This document shows positions 31,291 to 40,712 of a DNA stretch of 64,000 nt, in pieces; the first letter of the stretch is position 1; each line of letters opens with the position of its first letter. A model generated the notes under the pieces. The model was not told where the DNA came from, searched no databases, and worked only from the letters and a program-made list of their open reading frames with translations. The DNA is from Vibrio astriarenae (lineage in GTDB: Bacteria > Pseudomonadota > Gammaproteobacteria > Enterobacterales > Vibrionaceae), in assembly GCF_010587385.1 (NCBI RefSeq), contig NZ_CP047475.1, positions 186,001 to 250,000 of the forward strand, in the 5' to 3' direction. A program made the position numbers and the translations under genes.

Positions 31291-33411
31291 TTAGTGCTTG
31301 CGACGGCGAACTCTGAGCGCATCAGGCATAACGCGAATACGCTTCATGATGCCCGCTAAATGAACGCGATCTTTCGTTGTCAGCAGAACAGTCACTGTGT
31401 ACAAGCGACCATCACGCTCTTCTGTTGAGAGACCGTGGATGTTAGAGCCCGTCTTCGAGATCACGTTAGTCAGTTCTGCCAGTGCACCTTGTCGGTTCTG
31501 CATATCAACTTGGAGCTCTGAGATAAACTCTTGCTCGTAGTCTTCTGACCAATCAACCGCCATGTACTTATCAGGCTCTTTTTGGTAGCCACGTACGTTA
31601 GGGCAAGTTTCACGGTGAACCACAAGTCCACGACCCGGAGAGACGTGAGCAATAATGTGATCATCTGGGATCGGGTGACAACAGTTGGCAAACGTCAGCA
31701 GAATACCTTCAGCACCACGGATAGGAAGTTTCTTATTCGAATCCGATGGAATGGAGCTGGTGGTTGTCAGTTCATCGGTATCTCCGAGTAGGCGACGAGC
31801 GATAACGATACTCATCAACTCACCCAGACCAATCGCTGCAAGTAGGTCATCGACGCTCTCAAGGCGCAGGTCTGTCAGTACTTCTTGAATGTTATCAGGG
31901 TAGATAGAGTCAATGGAGTGACGACCAAGTGCGTGGTTGAGTAGGCGACGGCCAAGCGTAACAGACTCTTCGCGGCGCATGGTTTTCAGAACCTGACGGA
32001 TCTTGGTACGAGCACGTGAAGTGACCACGTAGTTAAGCCATGCGGCATTTGGACGCGCGCCTGGTGCACTAATGATCTCGACAGTTTGACCGTTCTTAAG
32101 AGCTTTACTTAGAGGGTATGGATGACGGTCGACTCGAGCACCAACACAGGAGTTACCCACATCTGTGTGCACAGCATAGGCAAAATCGACAGCAGTGGCG
32201 CCGAGAGGCAGTTCCACAATGCGACCTTTTGGCGTGAAGACGTAAATCTCATCTGGGAACAGATCCGACTTAACGTTTTCAATAAACTCAAACGAGTTAC
32301 CCGCACTTTGTTGTAACTCAAGCAGGCTTTGCATCCAACGCTGGGCTTTGACTTGAGCAGTCGTGCCAGAGCGTTCACCTTTGTCTTTATAAGACCAGTG
32401 CGCGGCGACACCTTTATCGGCCATTTGATCCATATCTTCTGTACGGATCTGAACTTCAACGGGTACGCCATGAGGGCCGACCATTGAGGTGTGAAGTGAT
32501 TGGTAGCCATTGGCTTTTGGTACCGCGATATAGTCTTTCATGCGACCTGGGCGTGGCTTGTATAAGCTATGGACTTGACCAAGCACTCGGTAACAATCGT
32601 CAGGGCTATCTACGACAACGCGGAAGGCATAGATATCCATGATGGTGTGAAAGCGCTGCTCTTTGGTTTTCATCTTGTTGTAGATGGAGAATAGATTCTT
32701 CTCACGACCAAAGACACGGGCAGAAACCCCAAACTCACCCAAGCGACCTTCAATTTCACTGTGGATGCGCTGAATCATCTCTTTACGGTTACCACGCGCA
32801 GTTTTCACTACCTCTTTGAGTACGCGATAGCGATTTGGATATAACGCTTCAAAGCCTAACTCTTCAAGCTCGGTTTTGATGTTATGGATACCTAAGCGGT
32901 GTGCCAGTGGAGAATAGATTTCGAGGGTTTCACGTGCAATACGACGTTTCTTGTCTGGGCGTAGTGCTCCCAGTGTACGCATGTTGTGCGTGCGGTCTGC
33001 GAGTTTGATAAGAATGACACGAATGTCTTGCACCATTGCCAGAACCATCTTACGAAAGTTCTCTGCTTGGGCTTCTTTTCTATCGCGGAATTTGAGCTTG
33101 TCGAGCTTAGAGACACCATCTACCAACTCAGCAACGGCGTTGCCAAATTGTGCCTCAAGTTCTTCCTTGGTGACATCACAGTCTTCAATGACATCATGAA
33201 GAAGTGCTGCTTGCAGGGTTTCAATATCCAGACGCATTTCCGCCAAGATTCGAGCTACAGCAACAGGGTGAATGATGTACGGTTCGCCGCTTGAGCGGGT
33301 TTGCCCTTCATGGGCGTCGCGCGCTACCACATAAGATTGACGCAGAGCCTCAATTTGAGGCTCTGTTAGGTATTCTTGGGCAACGTCTTTGAGGCTATCA
33401 AATAGATACAA
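31291..33411 (-). CDS. spoT: Bifunctional (p)ppGpp synthase/hydrolase SpoT
   Basis: 706 residues. The order is: HD hydrolase domain (HDVIEDCDVT and DRTHNMRTL), synthetase domain (YAFRVVVDSPDDCYRVLG, GRMKDYIAVPKANGYQSLHT), TGS domain (IYVFTPKGRIVELPLGATAVDFAYAVHTDVG), helical region, zinc-finger-like segment with GLVVHRETCPNVRG, and a C-terminal ACT domain. It sets alarmone levels and so controls, among others, the rRNA promoters of this window. It follows rpoZ by 53 bases in the gmk-rpoZ-spoT order of E. coli. Confidence 0.97.
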   Translation of the reverse strand: MYLFDSLKDVAQEYLTEPQIEALRQSYVVARDAHEGQTRSSGEPYIIHPVAVARILAEMRLDIETLQAALLHDVIEDCDVTKEELEAQFGNAVAELVDGVSKLDKLKFRDRKEAQAENFRKMVLAMVQDIRVILIKLADRTHNMRTLGALRPDKKRRIARETLEIYSPLAHRLGIHNIKTELEELGFEALYPNRYRVLKEVVKTARGNRKEMIQRIHSEIEGRLGEFGVSARVFGREKNLFSIYNKMKTKEQRFHTIMDIYAFRVVVDSPDDCYRVLGQVHSLYKPRPGRMKDYIAVPKANGYQSLHTSMVGPHGVPVEVQIRTEDMDQMADKGVAAHWSYKDKGERSGTTAQVKAQRWMQSLLELQQSAGNSFEFIENVKSDLFPDEIYVFTPKGRIVELPLGATAVDFAYAVHTDVGNSCVGARVDRHPYPLSKALKNGQTVEIISAPGARPNAAWLNYVVTSRARTKIRQVLKTMRREESVTLGRRLLNHALGRHSIDSIYPDNIQEVLTDLRLESVDDLLAAIGLGELMSIVIARRLLGDTDELTTTSSIPSDSNKKLPIRGAEGILLTFANCCHPIPDDHIIAHVSPGRGLVVHRETCPNVRGYQKEPDKYMAVDWSEDYEQEFISELQVDMQNRQGALAELTNVISKTGSNIHGLSTEERDGRLYTVTVLLTTKDRVHLAGIMKRIRVMPDALRVRRRKH

Positions 33412-33464
33412 ACTATGGGCCCGACTGGTTGTGCTTACTGAATATAGTTGTTCAGTGAGTTGAA

Positions 33465-33737
33465 TTAGCGGCTGTGAGCAATGCTGCTTACTGCTGCTAG
33501 TTCTGCTGCTTCTTGTTCTTGTTGCTCTTGACGCTCGCGTGCATCTAGAACTTCTTTCGTGATAAGACCTTCTTCGATTTCGCGTAGAGCGATAACCGTT
33601 GTCTTATCATTCTCTTCTGGCACTAATGCATCTTTACCACCAGTTTGCATTTGACGAGCGCGGCGAGCCGCAATAAGAACTAAGTCGAAACGGTTACCAA
33701 CTTTTTCAACAGCGTCTTGAACAGTTACGCGTGCCAT
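33465..33737 (-). CDS. rpoZ: RNA polymerase omega subunit
   Basis: 90 residues. [30 protein letters not shown] is the family N-terminus, and [17 protein letters not shown] the conserved middle. Omega assists RNA polymerase assembly and forms one ppGpp-binding site, which fits its place between gmk and spoT. Confidence 0.97.
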   Translation of the reverse strand: MARVTVQDAVEKVGNRFDLVLIAARRARQMQTGGKDALVPEENDKTTVIALREIEEGLITKEVLDARERQEQQEQEAAELAAVSSIAHSR

Positions 33738-33822
33738 GAGAACTCCAAAATAGTTAACTAAAATTTAGTGTGACGAGAAATTATACAAGCATCACAAGGA
33801 TCTTGCTAGAGGAAATATAGAC

Positions 33823-34446
33823 TTACTCTGATAATAGAGCGTCTAACATGCCTTTATATTTTGCTGCTTGCTTATCATGCTTCAAACGCTCTGCGCGAAT
33901 GATTGCTTTAAAATCCATTAGTGCCGTATCAAAATCATCATTAACAATGACATAGTCGTATTCATTGTAGTGTGAGATTTCTGATTTTGCCTCAGCCATA
34001 CGCTTAGCGATAACCGCTTCACTGTCTTGACCGCGCGCATTTAGGCGACGCTCAAGTTCACCGTTTGATGGCGGTAGGATGAAGATGCTTTTTGCTAGAG
34101 GCATCTGCTCGCGGATCTGACGTGCGCCTTGCCAGTCGATATCTAGAAAAACGTCGATACCTTTATCTAGGTTCTCTTCAATCCATGGGCGTGAGGTGCC
34201 GTAGTAGTTACCAAATACTTCTGCGTACTCAAGGAAAGCGCCTTGCTCGATCAATTCTTCAAAGCTCTCTTTCTGCACGAAGTGGTAGTGAACACCATCT
34301 TGTTCACCAGGACGCATACCGCGAGTTGTATGAGAAACGGATACTTTCATGGCATAAGTTGGGTTTGTTTCCAGCATTGCTGAAATAAGGCTAGATTTGC
34401 CTGCGCCACTCGGTGCCGAAACAATGTATAGAGTACCTTTTGCCAT
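33823..34446 (-). CDS. gmk: Guanylate kinase
   Basis: 207 residues. It phosphorylates GMP to GDP. The P-loop is [15 protein letters not shown]; the GMP-binding part is [22 protein letters not shown] and [11 protein letters not shown]. First gene of gmk-rpoZ-spoT, divergent from a purine permease. Confidence 0.97.
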   Translation of the reverse strand: MAKGTLYIVSAPSGAGKSSLISAMLETNPTYAMKVSVSHTTRGMRPGEQDGVHYHFVQKESFEELIEQGAFLEYAEVFGNYYGTSRPWIEENLDKGIDVFLDIDWQGARQIREQMPLAKSIFILPPSNGELERRLNARGQDSEAVIAKRMAEAKSEISHYNEYDYVIVNDDFDTALMDFKAIIRAERLKHDKQAAKYKGMLDALLSE

Positions 34447-34652
34447 GGAAGTCTTCTCACTCTGGTTAAGTCAAGGTGTGTGGTGACCTAATAGTCACTG
34501 GGTTAAAGATAGCATATCTACTGGGTGAATCATCGCGACAGTAGGCTAAAAAATGGACGCGAAGGGTAGCACAAACCCTTGTCTAAGCTCAAGAAAAGAT
34601 CCTGTCTAGGATCTAGGGTAGAGAGAAAGATTCAGTTTATGTGGTACCGCGA

Positions 34653-34668
34653 TGGCAAACGTTTGCTT
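34653..34668 (+). promoter_or_regulatory. PurR-like operator
   Basis: TGGCAAACGTTTGCTT has the palindromic core GCAAACGTTTGC of the PurR consensus. It lies about 245 bases before the permease start and 206 before gmk. A TATTAT box 35 bases downstream would place the operator in the promoter region. Confidence 0.8.
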
Positions 34669-34775
34669 GTTTTTCAAGGGTTTGTTTTTAAAGTCGTTTC
34701 TTTATTATGGTTTTTGTGCGAAATCTGTTGAATTTTTACTCTATATCGCTAAAATTCGCGCCTAAATTCTGTCGC

Positions 34776-34840
34776 GTTGTATATGTTGGATGAATGGGAT
34801 CTGACGTTTCTACCACCGAGCCTATCTTGGTGACTACAAC
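34776..34840 (+). promoter_or_regulatory. Purine riboswitch aptamer, guanine type
   Basis: All elements of the purine aptamer can be laid out. P1 is GTTGTA/TACAAC. P2 is GTTGGAT/ATCTGAC with loop GAATGGG. The joining segment is GTTTCTACC. P3 is ACCGAG/CTTGGT with a five-base loop CCTAT. GACTAC follows. The two loops retain the GG and CC that pair with each other. The specificity base in GACTA is C, as in guanine-binding members, not the T of adenine-binding ones. The L3 loop is shorter than the usual seven bases. How it switches is not clear; the permease start lies 72 bases on. Confidence 0.88.
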
Positions 34841-34912
34841 ACATTGTCTTGATGCCCGCATCTACTGCATGCAGCGCGATGTACCTACACTTTAAACATA
34901 ATAGGTTTCCTC

Positions 34913-36280
34913 GTGAGTCACGAAGCTGCTGCAAAGCCCACCTCTCCTTCTTTTTTAGAAGCTCGATTCAAACTATCTGAACGTAAGACAACCATTGGTA
35001 CAGAGATCTATGCAGGTTTTATTACCTTCCTAGCGATGAGCTATATCTTGGCAGTTAACCCTGCGATTTTGGGGGATATTCCAGGAATGGATCGTGGTGC
35101 GATTTTCACTGCAACGGCGTTGGCTGCGGGTCTAGCGACATTGATCATGGGTTTGTTTGGTAACTACCCAGTGATGCTTGCCCCAGGCATGAGTATGAAT
35201 GGTTTTTTCAAAGGCATGTTGCTTAGTGGCTCGGTCGCGTTGGTTTGGCATGAAGCGCTATTTGGTATCTTTTTGTCGGGTGTGATCTACCTAATTCTGT
35301 CAATGACCAAGATTCGCAAGGCGATGATTGAATCCATCCCTGAGGATTTGAAGCTGGCGATTACCGTATCGCTTGGTCTGTTTATCGCGTTCCTTGGGTT
35401 AAAAAATGCGGGCATTATTGTTTCAAACCCAATTATCTTGGTGAGCATGGGGGATATCTCTAACCCTCAAGTCATTATTGCTTATATCAGTATCTTTATT
35501 GCTCTAGGGTGCATGATCCGCGATATTAAACTCGCCACGTTCATTTCATTCATTTCTGCGATTTTGCTGACAGTGATCGCGGATGCGTTTATGGGCACGT
35601 CTAACGCGCCTATCCCAGAGGCAATTGTGACTGCTCCGCCGAGCATCGAGGGCAGCTTTGGCGCGATCTTTAACTTCTCTGGCTTAACGGCAGAAAAGCT
35701 GTTCGATCTGCTATTTATTGTGATTATCTTTTTGATTGTCGACTTCTTTGACGGGTTGAGCACCATTGTTGGTGTTGGCCGTGATGCGGGTATCATCGAT
35801 AAAGACGGTAAAGTGCCAAACGCTCGTTCTGCACTCGTGGCAGACGCTGGTGGTACGGTGATTGGTTCAGTACTTGGTACAACATCGATTACCGCATTCT
35901 CTGAATCCGGTATTGCTTCTGCCCAGGGTGCGAAAACAGGTTTGGCGGCGGTAACAGTGGCGGGTCTATTCTTCTTGTCGCTATTCTTCTACCCAATCTT
36001 CTCGATTTTCTCTGCGGCGATGGTTGCACCCGCGATGGTGGTTGTGGGTATCTACATGATAGGTCGTCTAGGTCAGATCAGCTGGGAGCAGAAAGAGTCA
36101 CGCATTGCGGCTTTCTTTACCATTATGTTTACGGTATTGAGCTTCTCGCCAGCAAACGGCATGGCTATGGGCTTTATTAGCTACGCGTTCTCAATGTTCG
36201 TGGCTGGTAAAGGCAAGCAGGTACACCCTATTATCTATGCGCTATGTGGTCTATTTATGCTTTATCTTGTGCTGCTATAG
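34913..36280 (+). CDS. NCS2 AzgA-type purine permease (guanine/hypoxanthine predicted)
   Basis: 455 residues with about a dozen membrane segments. FITFLAMSYILAVNPAIL and APGMSMNGFF are typical of the AzgA branch of nucleobase:proton symporters (relatives in E. coli are GhxP, GhxQ, AdeP and AdeQ). A conserved acidic stretch VDFFDGLSTIVGVGRDAG lies in the centre. The start is GTG at 34913 with only a weak AGGT upstream. The guanine-type riboswitch and PurR box upstream point to guanine or hypoxanthine as substrate and to repression when purines are abundant (inference). Confidence 0.88.
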   Translation: MSHEAAAKPTSPSFLEARFKLSERKTTIGTEIYAGFITFLAMSYILAVNPAILGDIPGMDRGAIFTATALAAGLATLIMGLFGNYPVMLAPGMSMNGFFKGMLLSGSVALVWHEALFGIFLSGVIYLILSMTKIRKAMIESIPEDLKLAITVSLGLFIAFLGLKNAGIIVSNPIILVSMGDISNPQVIIAYISIFIALGCMIRDIKLATFISFISAILLTVIADAFMGTSNAPIPEAIVTAPPSIEGSFGAIFNFSGLTAEKLFDLLFIVIIFLIVDFFDGLSTIVGVGRDAGIIDKDGKVPNARSALVADAGGTVIGSVLGTTSITAFSESGIASAQGAKTGLAAVTVAGLFFLSLFFYPIFSIFSAAMVAPAMVVVGIYMIGRLGQISWEQKESRIAAFFTIMFTVLSFSPANGMAMGFISYAFSMFVAGKGKQVHPIIYALCGLFMLYLVLL

Positions 36281-36302
36281 ATTGATATCAGTTCGATAGT
36301 GA

Positions 36303-36334
36303 AAAGGGTCAAAACTCACGTTTTGACCCTTTAT
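36303..36334. terminator. Terminator between the purine permease and lacI-type gene 1
   Basis: Stem AAGGGTCAAAAC/GTTTTGACCCTT, loop TCAC, with A/T flanks on both sides; it can serve both convergent genes. Confidence 0.88.
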
Positions 36335-36366
36335 TTGATCTTAGTATTTTAATACTTCGAGAAATG

Positions 36367-37419
36367 CTAAGAGAGTGCGAATTTCTCTAGTGGTTGCTGC
36401 CGGGGATTGCTCCGGTAAAGAGATTGAGTACTCTGACGGACAATGAGCTCAATAGGGGGAAGACGAGCTTCGTGTGTTTCACCGTTTAGCAGATTGAGAA
36501 GCGAGTGGGCGCATACCACGCCCACCTCTTCAATAGGCTGGCGTAAGGTTGTCAACGCTGGCGTAAAGTACTGAGATGTCGGGAGATCATCAAAGCCGAC
36601 AACGGAAACGTCTTCAGGTACCCGATATCCACGGTCAGTCAGTGCTTTTATAGCGCCATAACCGGTTTGGTCATTGGCAGCAAAAATCGCAGAAAAGTGC
36701 ACTTTAGATTCAATCAGTTCGATGGTTTTTTCATACCCAAGTTCAGAGCTAAAGTCTCCTTGCTTGACCAGTTTAGACATCACTTTGATACCTGACTCTT
36801 CTAGGGCTTTTTTATAGCCCTCAAAGCGGCACGTTGCGTCTGGCTGTGAGCTGTGCCCCTTGATGTGTGCAATATTCACATGACCTTGCTGCAATAAATG
36901 CAGTGTCGCGATGTAACCACCCAGCGTGTTATCAAGGTTGATGCTGCGAACATTCTCTGCCTCAATTTGATAACCCACGGCCACAACGGGGATGTTGTTC
37001 GCGAACTTGATGATGGTCTCTTCTTTAATGTCACCAGTGACAATTATGACACCATCAACGTTACTTTTTGCGAGGTAATCCAGCGCATGCTGTTCAAGAT
37101 TTTTTTGCCAATGCCCAGTAGCAATGACCAGTGAATAACCCTTGGCGATCAACGTCTTTTCCATGTCGTTCAGAATACGACAAGTAAACGGACTGTCTGG
37201 GTGTTGGATGAGCACCCCGATAGTCATAGAGCGTCGATTTGAGTGTGTTGTCGAATGTTGGTTCGGCTTGTAACCCAATTCTTTGATCGCTTGTTCGAGT
37301 TTTTCACTCTTTTCATCGGAGACATAAGTCGTCCGGTTTAAGAAGCGCGAGACGGTACTAGGTGATACGCCAGCAAGCTTTGCAACATCATAGACCGTCG
37401 GAGCTTTTTTCTTTTTCAT
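36367..37419 (-). CDS. LacI-family transcriptional regulator 1 (beta-glucoside locus)
   Basis: 350 residues from the ATG at 37419; the GTG three codons upstream directly abuts the AGGAG ribosome binding site, so it is unlikely as start. The N-terminal helix-turn-helix is TVYDVAKLAGVSPSTVSRFLNRT, with a hinge helix region GYKPNQHS, followed by a periplasmic-binding-protein-like sugar domain (MTIGVLIQHPDSPF..., AIFAANDQTGYGAIKAL, VSVVGFDDLPTSQY). It lies 153 bases downstream of the GH116 gene in the same direction. Effector unknown; a beta-glucoside or its degradation product is likely. Confidence 0.88.
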   Translation of the reverse strand: MKKKKAPTVYDVAKLAGVSPSTVSRFLNRTTYVSDEKSEKLEQAIKELGYKPNQHSTTHSNRRSMTIGVLIQHPDSPFTCRILNDMEKTLIAKGYSLVIATGHWQKNLEQHALDYLAKSNVDGVIIVTGDIKEETIIKFANNIPVVAVGYQIEAENVRSINLDNTLGGYIATLHLLQQGHVNIAHIKGHSSQPDATCRFEGYKKALEESGIKVMSKLVKQGDFSSELGYEKTIELIESKVHFSAIFAANDQTGYGAIKALTDRGYRVPEDVSVVGFDDLPTSQYFTPALTTLRQPIEEVGVVCAHSLLNLLNGETHEARLPPIELIVRQSTQSLYRSNPRQQPLEKFALS

Positions 37420-37490
37420 TATGTTCACTCCTGAGTGGTAGCCTTTTCTTATTTTGGGGAGGCTTCACATAGAGGGTGGAGTACGCATAC

Positions 37491-37513
37491 CCCCCAAGGC
37501 AAGCTTGGGGGAG
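37491..37513 (-). terminator. GC-rich hairpin downstream of the GH116 gene
   Basis: Stem CCCCCAAG/CTTGGGGG without a T run afterwards on the minus strand. It may slow or stabilise the transcript between the GH116 gene and lacI 1; a true terminator is uncertain. Confidence 0.4.
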
Positions 37514-37572
37514 GGAAAATGAGATCTCACTGAATAAATATTTCCAGTTCGATACATTTAGCGACTAAATAG

Positions 37573-40500
37573 CTAGTAGTTGTAGGCAAATATCATCCCT
37601 GGACGGAAATAACGTCCCGCAGTGTACTTCAGGCCGGTTGCTTTCAACAGGTTGAATAGTTGCTCGGTCAGTGCTTTTTCAACCGTTGGTCCCATCTGAA
37701 CTTGGAAGTCACCGAGATCTTGGCACATACTCGGGCTTACTCGTCCGTCAGGAAGCAGACATTTGTCTTCTTTGAGTGCATCAATCCACAGCTGAGCCTG
37801 TTCAAGAGTGAGTCCTAGCTCTGATACCAGCAAGCTAGGTTCAACTTGAACCGAGGCATTGAAGCCTTCAGGGGCAGCAAAAGGGATACGAGCATACTGG
37901 TAAAGCGCTCGATAAGTGGTGTCCATTAACTGCTCGGCCTCATCGCGTTTATCAGCAAGCTGCAGCGCAGTCGCGACACTAAACTGAACACCAATCCAAA
38001 CATCTTGTGCTTGGAACGCATGGTGCGGCATGCCATCCGCCAGTGTCATGTTCGCTACGCCCACTTTCGGGCTGTTGGCCTTGAAATTGGTTTTACAGAC
38101 AAAGTCCAGTGCGCGAGCGACACGTTCTTGTGGGAATAAGCCGTTATCACCGAGCAATTGCAGGTAGCTGTCTGCCAATAGCGCATCACCAAAGCTGTTG
38201 TCTGAGTCGAGCTCAACGATGGCGTCATACTCTGCGGTAAATGCGTTTGGTGCGACCTGCTTGAGTGAGCGCTTTTTAGTGCGGCGCTCTTCTAGCTTAC
38301 TTAGAGCTGGATTATCGCGTCGGTTGAGGTATTGGTTGATAAGGTTCTTATCAAGGATCTTATCGCCACTGGCTTCAATACCCATTTCACGCAGCTCTTG
38401 CAGACCTTCACCAGTGAGGTGTTTGGTTTGAACAGGGGTGACAAAGAAGTGGTAGTAGCCTTGCTCTTCATCCCAAAGACTCTCTTCCAGCTCTTCGAGG
38501 GCAGCCTGTGCTTTCTCTGCATAATCGATGCTTAGCTCTGGCTCATTCATGAGTTCAGCAAGTGCAGATCCAGCGCGCAGCCCCGCTGACCATAGGCTTG
38601 CACAATAGATGGATATGCCATGCGAGGATAGGTTGTCGAAGGTGTCATCGGTGCCGCGTGTCAGTGGCAAGGTATCGCCTTCAGCGACAAGGTTTTCAAG
38701 GTAGACAACACTCTCTTTAACCGCACTCCAACAAGCTTCAACCACTGCGCGATTGCCTGTTTTCTTGAAGTGACGATACACCATCAGAATGAACTTCGGC
38801 GCAAGATCCTTCCACTCTTTGACGTTGTGCCAGCTGTAAGCATCTGGCTGAATGTCAAACGGGCTGCCTAGATCGTGAATCACTGCGCCACGGACTGCGC
38901 GAGTGCCTTCGTACTTACTATCCACTAGCTCGGCGAAAGGTTTATCTTCATATTCCCAGTAGCGTCGTTTGGTGTCGTCCTCTGCAAGAATAGCGCGAGC
39001 AAACTCTTCCATCACAAAGCCATCAAGTTCAGGCAATAGGTAGAGTAGGGCAAATGAGCCGTAGAAATACACATCAAGTGAGTTGAAGAATGGGTAATCT
39101 ACACACTCTTTCACCAGGAACTTGTTCTCTTTGTCCCATACCGTTGACTCAGCCATAAACGAGAGTGTGTTCATGGCCATAGTGGCAAAGCGCAGAGCTT
39201 TATCACTATCATTGAACTGCTTGTTTGCTTTATTCAAGAAATCTGTCTGTTGTTGAACAATGCGCGCTTCAATTGACTCAAACTCGCCGATGAGGCGTTG
39301 TGTGATCTGCGTGGATCGTTGTGATCCTGTGAGGTATTGAGCGTAGGCTTTTTCCGTTTCCCAATCACCCAGCGCGATCTTACCGTGCTCCATCGTTTGA
39401 ATAAAACGAAGATCGATGGCTTCGTGAGCAGCAAGCTCGACATTAATAACGGCTAAACCAGCAAGCGCTTCTCGACCTGAGTAGATCCCTTTGTCAAAGT
39501 GTTGGTTTGTACGACCTGTATTTAACGCATTTTGCACTTCACGCTGAGTATGAGCTGAATACATCGCAGGTTTCACGGTCACGCAAACTTTGGCTTGTTC
39601 CACGAGCTCTTTTGTCGTGACGATACCAAAGTTCACCTCACCTTCAATATCAGCGCCATAGCGGGAATCACTCGCCATCAATACACCGCTAAACAGATGA
39701 TCATCAGTGTCTAGGCTCAGTGCTTGGTGCTGCTGTTTGATTGGATTCTGCGTTAGGGTGCAGAAAGAGTCTTGGATACCGTCACGACCTTTACGGTAAG
39801 TGGAACCAATCAAGTTGAGAAGTGGCTGAACAATGGTGACACTTTGCGGTTGATCCGTATTGTTCACTAACTCAAAGTGGTTCCAATGACTTGGCAGGCT
39901 GCACAGCTCGGCATCGTCTTTTACGACCGGTGACACCGCCTTACGTTTTATTGATACGGTCTCGAAGCTACGATAATCAAATTCAGCGATAGGGTAGAGG
40001 GCGCGGTAGTCAATCTCATCGCCTCGTACTGACTCAACAGAGCTTGTCCCCTTTGCTGTCAACTGTTTTGATTGTGATGTGCTGTTGATCAATAGACCAT
40101 TGAAGAAGTCCACCGCCACTAATACTTGAGTGTGCAGTGCGGTCGGATCTTGGTTGATCGCCTGTTGCGTGCGGCGAGTAAATTCGATATTCCAACGAGA
40201 AAAACGCTCTTGGTTCTCTTGGTAAAAAATACCTTTCAGCAAGCTGGATTTTAGTTCTTCTAATAGGCTTGATGATTCATCTTGGTGTATTTCTTTTCCA
40301 GAAAATAAAGCAGGGTAGTAATTTAAATAGCTTCTCGCCTCACCATCAGATTTTATTTTAATATTTTCAATGCTAATTGGTTGAGCAACAGAAGTATAAA
40401 AATCATTAAAGTGAATATCTTGATCAGAGATATCAATAAAGATTCCTGGGATAAAACTGAAGTTCGGCGTATCCCCATTAGGTGTTAGGGTGAAGGTGCT

Positions 40501-40647
40501 ACCAATACCACCAAATGCCATGCCAGTATTCTCAGGGGTTGTAGAGATTGGAGTGTACCAAGGCTGGATGAACTCAACCGCATCGCCTTTTGAGGTGAGT
40601 CGCTTTGCATCACCTAAATAGCTTGTGTAGGGAATGGTATTTTTCAT
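37573..40647 (-). CDS. GH116-family glycoside hydrolase (beta-glucosidase / glucosylceramidase-like)
   Basis: 1024 residues, no signal peptide, so cytoplasmic. An N-terminal beta-rich domain starts with NTGMAFGGIGSTFTLTPNGD, a typical GH116 opening; a C-terminal (alpha/alpha)6 barrel follows. The barrel has the nucleophile region VKECVDYPFFNSLDVYFYGS (candidate Glu514), HDLGSPFDIQPDAYSWHN, EWKDLAPKFILMVYR, and the acid/base region TDDTFDNLSSHGISIYCASLW (candidate Asp667 or Asp668). These match human GBA2 and thermophilic GH116 beta-glucosidases. Members cleave beta-glucosides and beta-xylosides with retention. It is divergent from an epimerase gene across 65 bases. The true substrate is not decidable here. 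Confidence 0.85.
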   Translation of the reverse strand: MKNTIPYTSYLGDAKRLTSKGDAVEFIQPWYTPISTTPENTGMAFGGIGSTFTLTPNGDTPNFSFIPGIFIDISDQDIHFNDFYTSVAQPISIENIKIKSDGEARSYLNYYPALFSGKEIHQDESSSLLEELKSSLLKGIFYQENQERFSRWNIEFTRRTQQAINQDPTALHTQVLVAVDFFNGLLINSTSQSKQLTAKGTSSVESVRGDEIDYRALYPIAEFDYRSFETVSIKRKAVSPVVKDDAELCSLPSHWNHFELVNNTDQPQSVTIVQPLLNLIGSTYRKGRDGIQDSFCTLTQNPIKQQHQALSLDTDDHLFSGVLMASDSRYGADIEGEVNFGIVTTKELVEQAKVCVTVKPAMYSAHTQREVQNALNTGRTNQHFDKGIYSGREALAGLAVINVELAAHEAIDLRFIQTMEHGKIALGDWETEKAYAQYLTGSQRSTQITQRLIGEFESIEARIVQQQTDFLNKANKQFNDSDKALRFATMAMNTLSFMAESTVWDKENKFLVKECVDYPFFNSLDVYFYGSFALLYLLPELDGFVMEEFARAILAEDDTKRRYWEYEDKPFAELVDSKYEGTRAVRGAVIHDLGSPFDIQPDAYSWHNVKEWKDLAPKFILMVYRHFKKTGNRAVVEACWSAVKESVVYLENLVAEGDTLPLTRGTDDTFDNLSSHGISIYCASLWSAGLRAGSALAELMNEPELSIDYAEKAQAALEELEESLWDEEQGYYHFFVTPVQTKHLTGEGLQELREMGIEASGDKILDKNLINQYLNRRDNPALSKLEERRTKKRSLKQVAPNAFTAEYDAIVELDSDNSFGDALLADSYLQLLGDNGLFPQERVARALDFVCKTNFKANSPKVGVANMTLADGMPHHAFQAQDVWIGVQFSVATALQLADKRDEAEQLMDTTYRALYQYARIPFAAPEGFNASVQVEPSLLVSELGLTLEQAQLWIDALKEDKCLLPDGRVSPSMCQDLGDFQVQMGPTVEKALTEQLFNLLKATGLKYTAGRYFRPGMIFAYNY

Positions 40648-40712
40648 ATCACTATCCAGATTGATTAATTCTTTTCTTTGTTGTTACTATCTTAAAAAAA
40701 AGGAGTAACAGC

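Larger units (their letters stand above)
34447..34912 (+). promoter_or_regulatory. Long divergent leader between gmk and the purine permease
   Basis: 466 bases without a protein gene. It contains a PurR-like operator (34653-34668) and a purine riboswitch aptamer (34776-34840). A GATGC/GCATC mini-hairpin lies near 34852-34863, inside the presumed expression platform. A TATTAT at 34703-34708 may be the -10 of the permease promoter, but no clear -35 accompanies it. Confidence 0.8.

Noticed and set aside
37491..37513. GC-rich hairpin as a certain terminator of the GH116 gene
   Set aside because: It has no T run on the transcript strand, so I keep it only as a low-confidence element.
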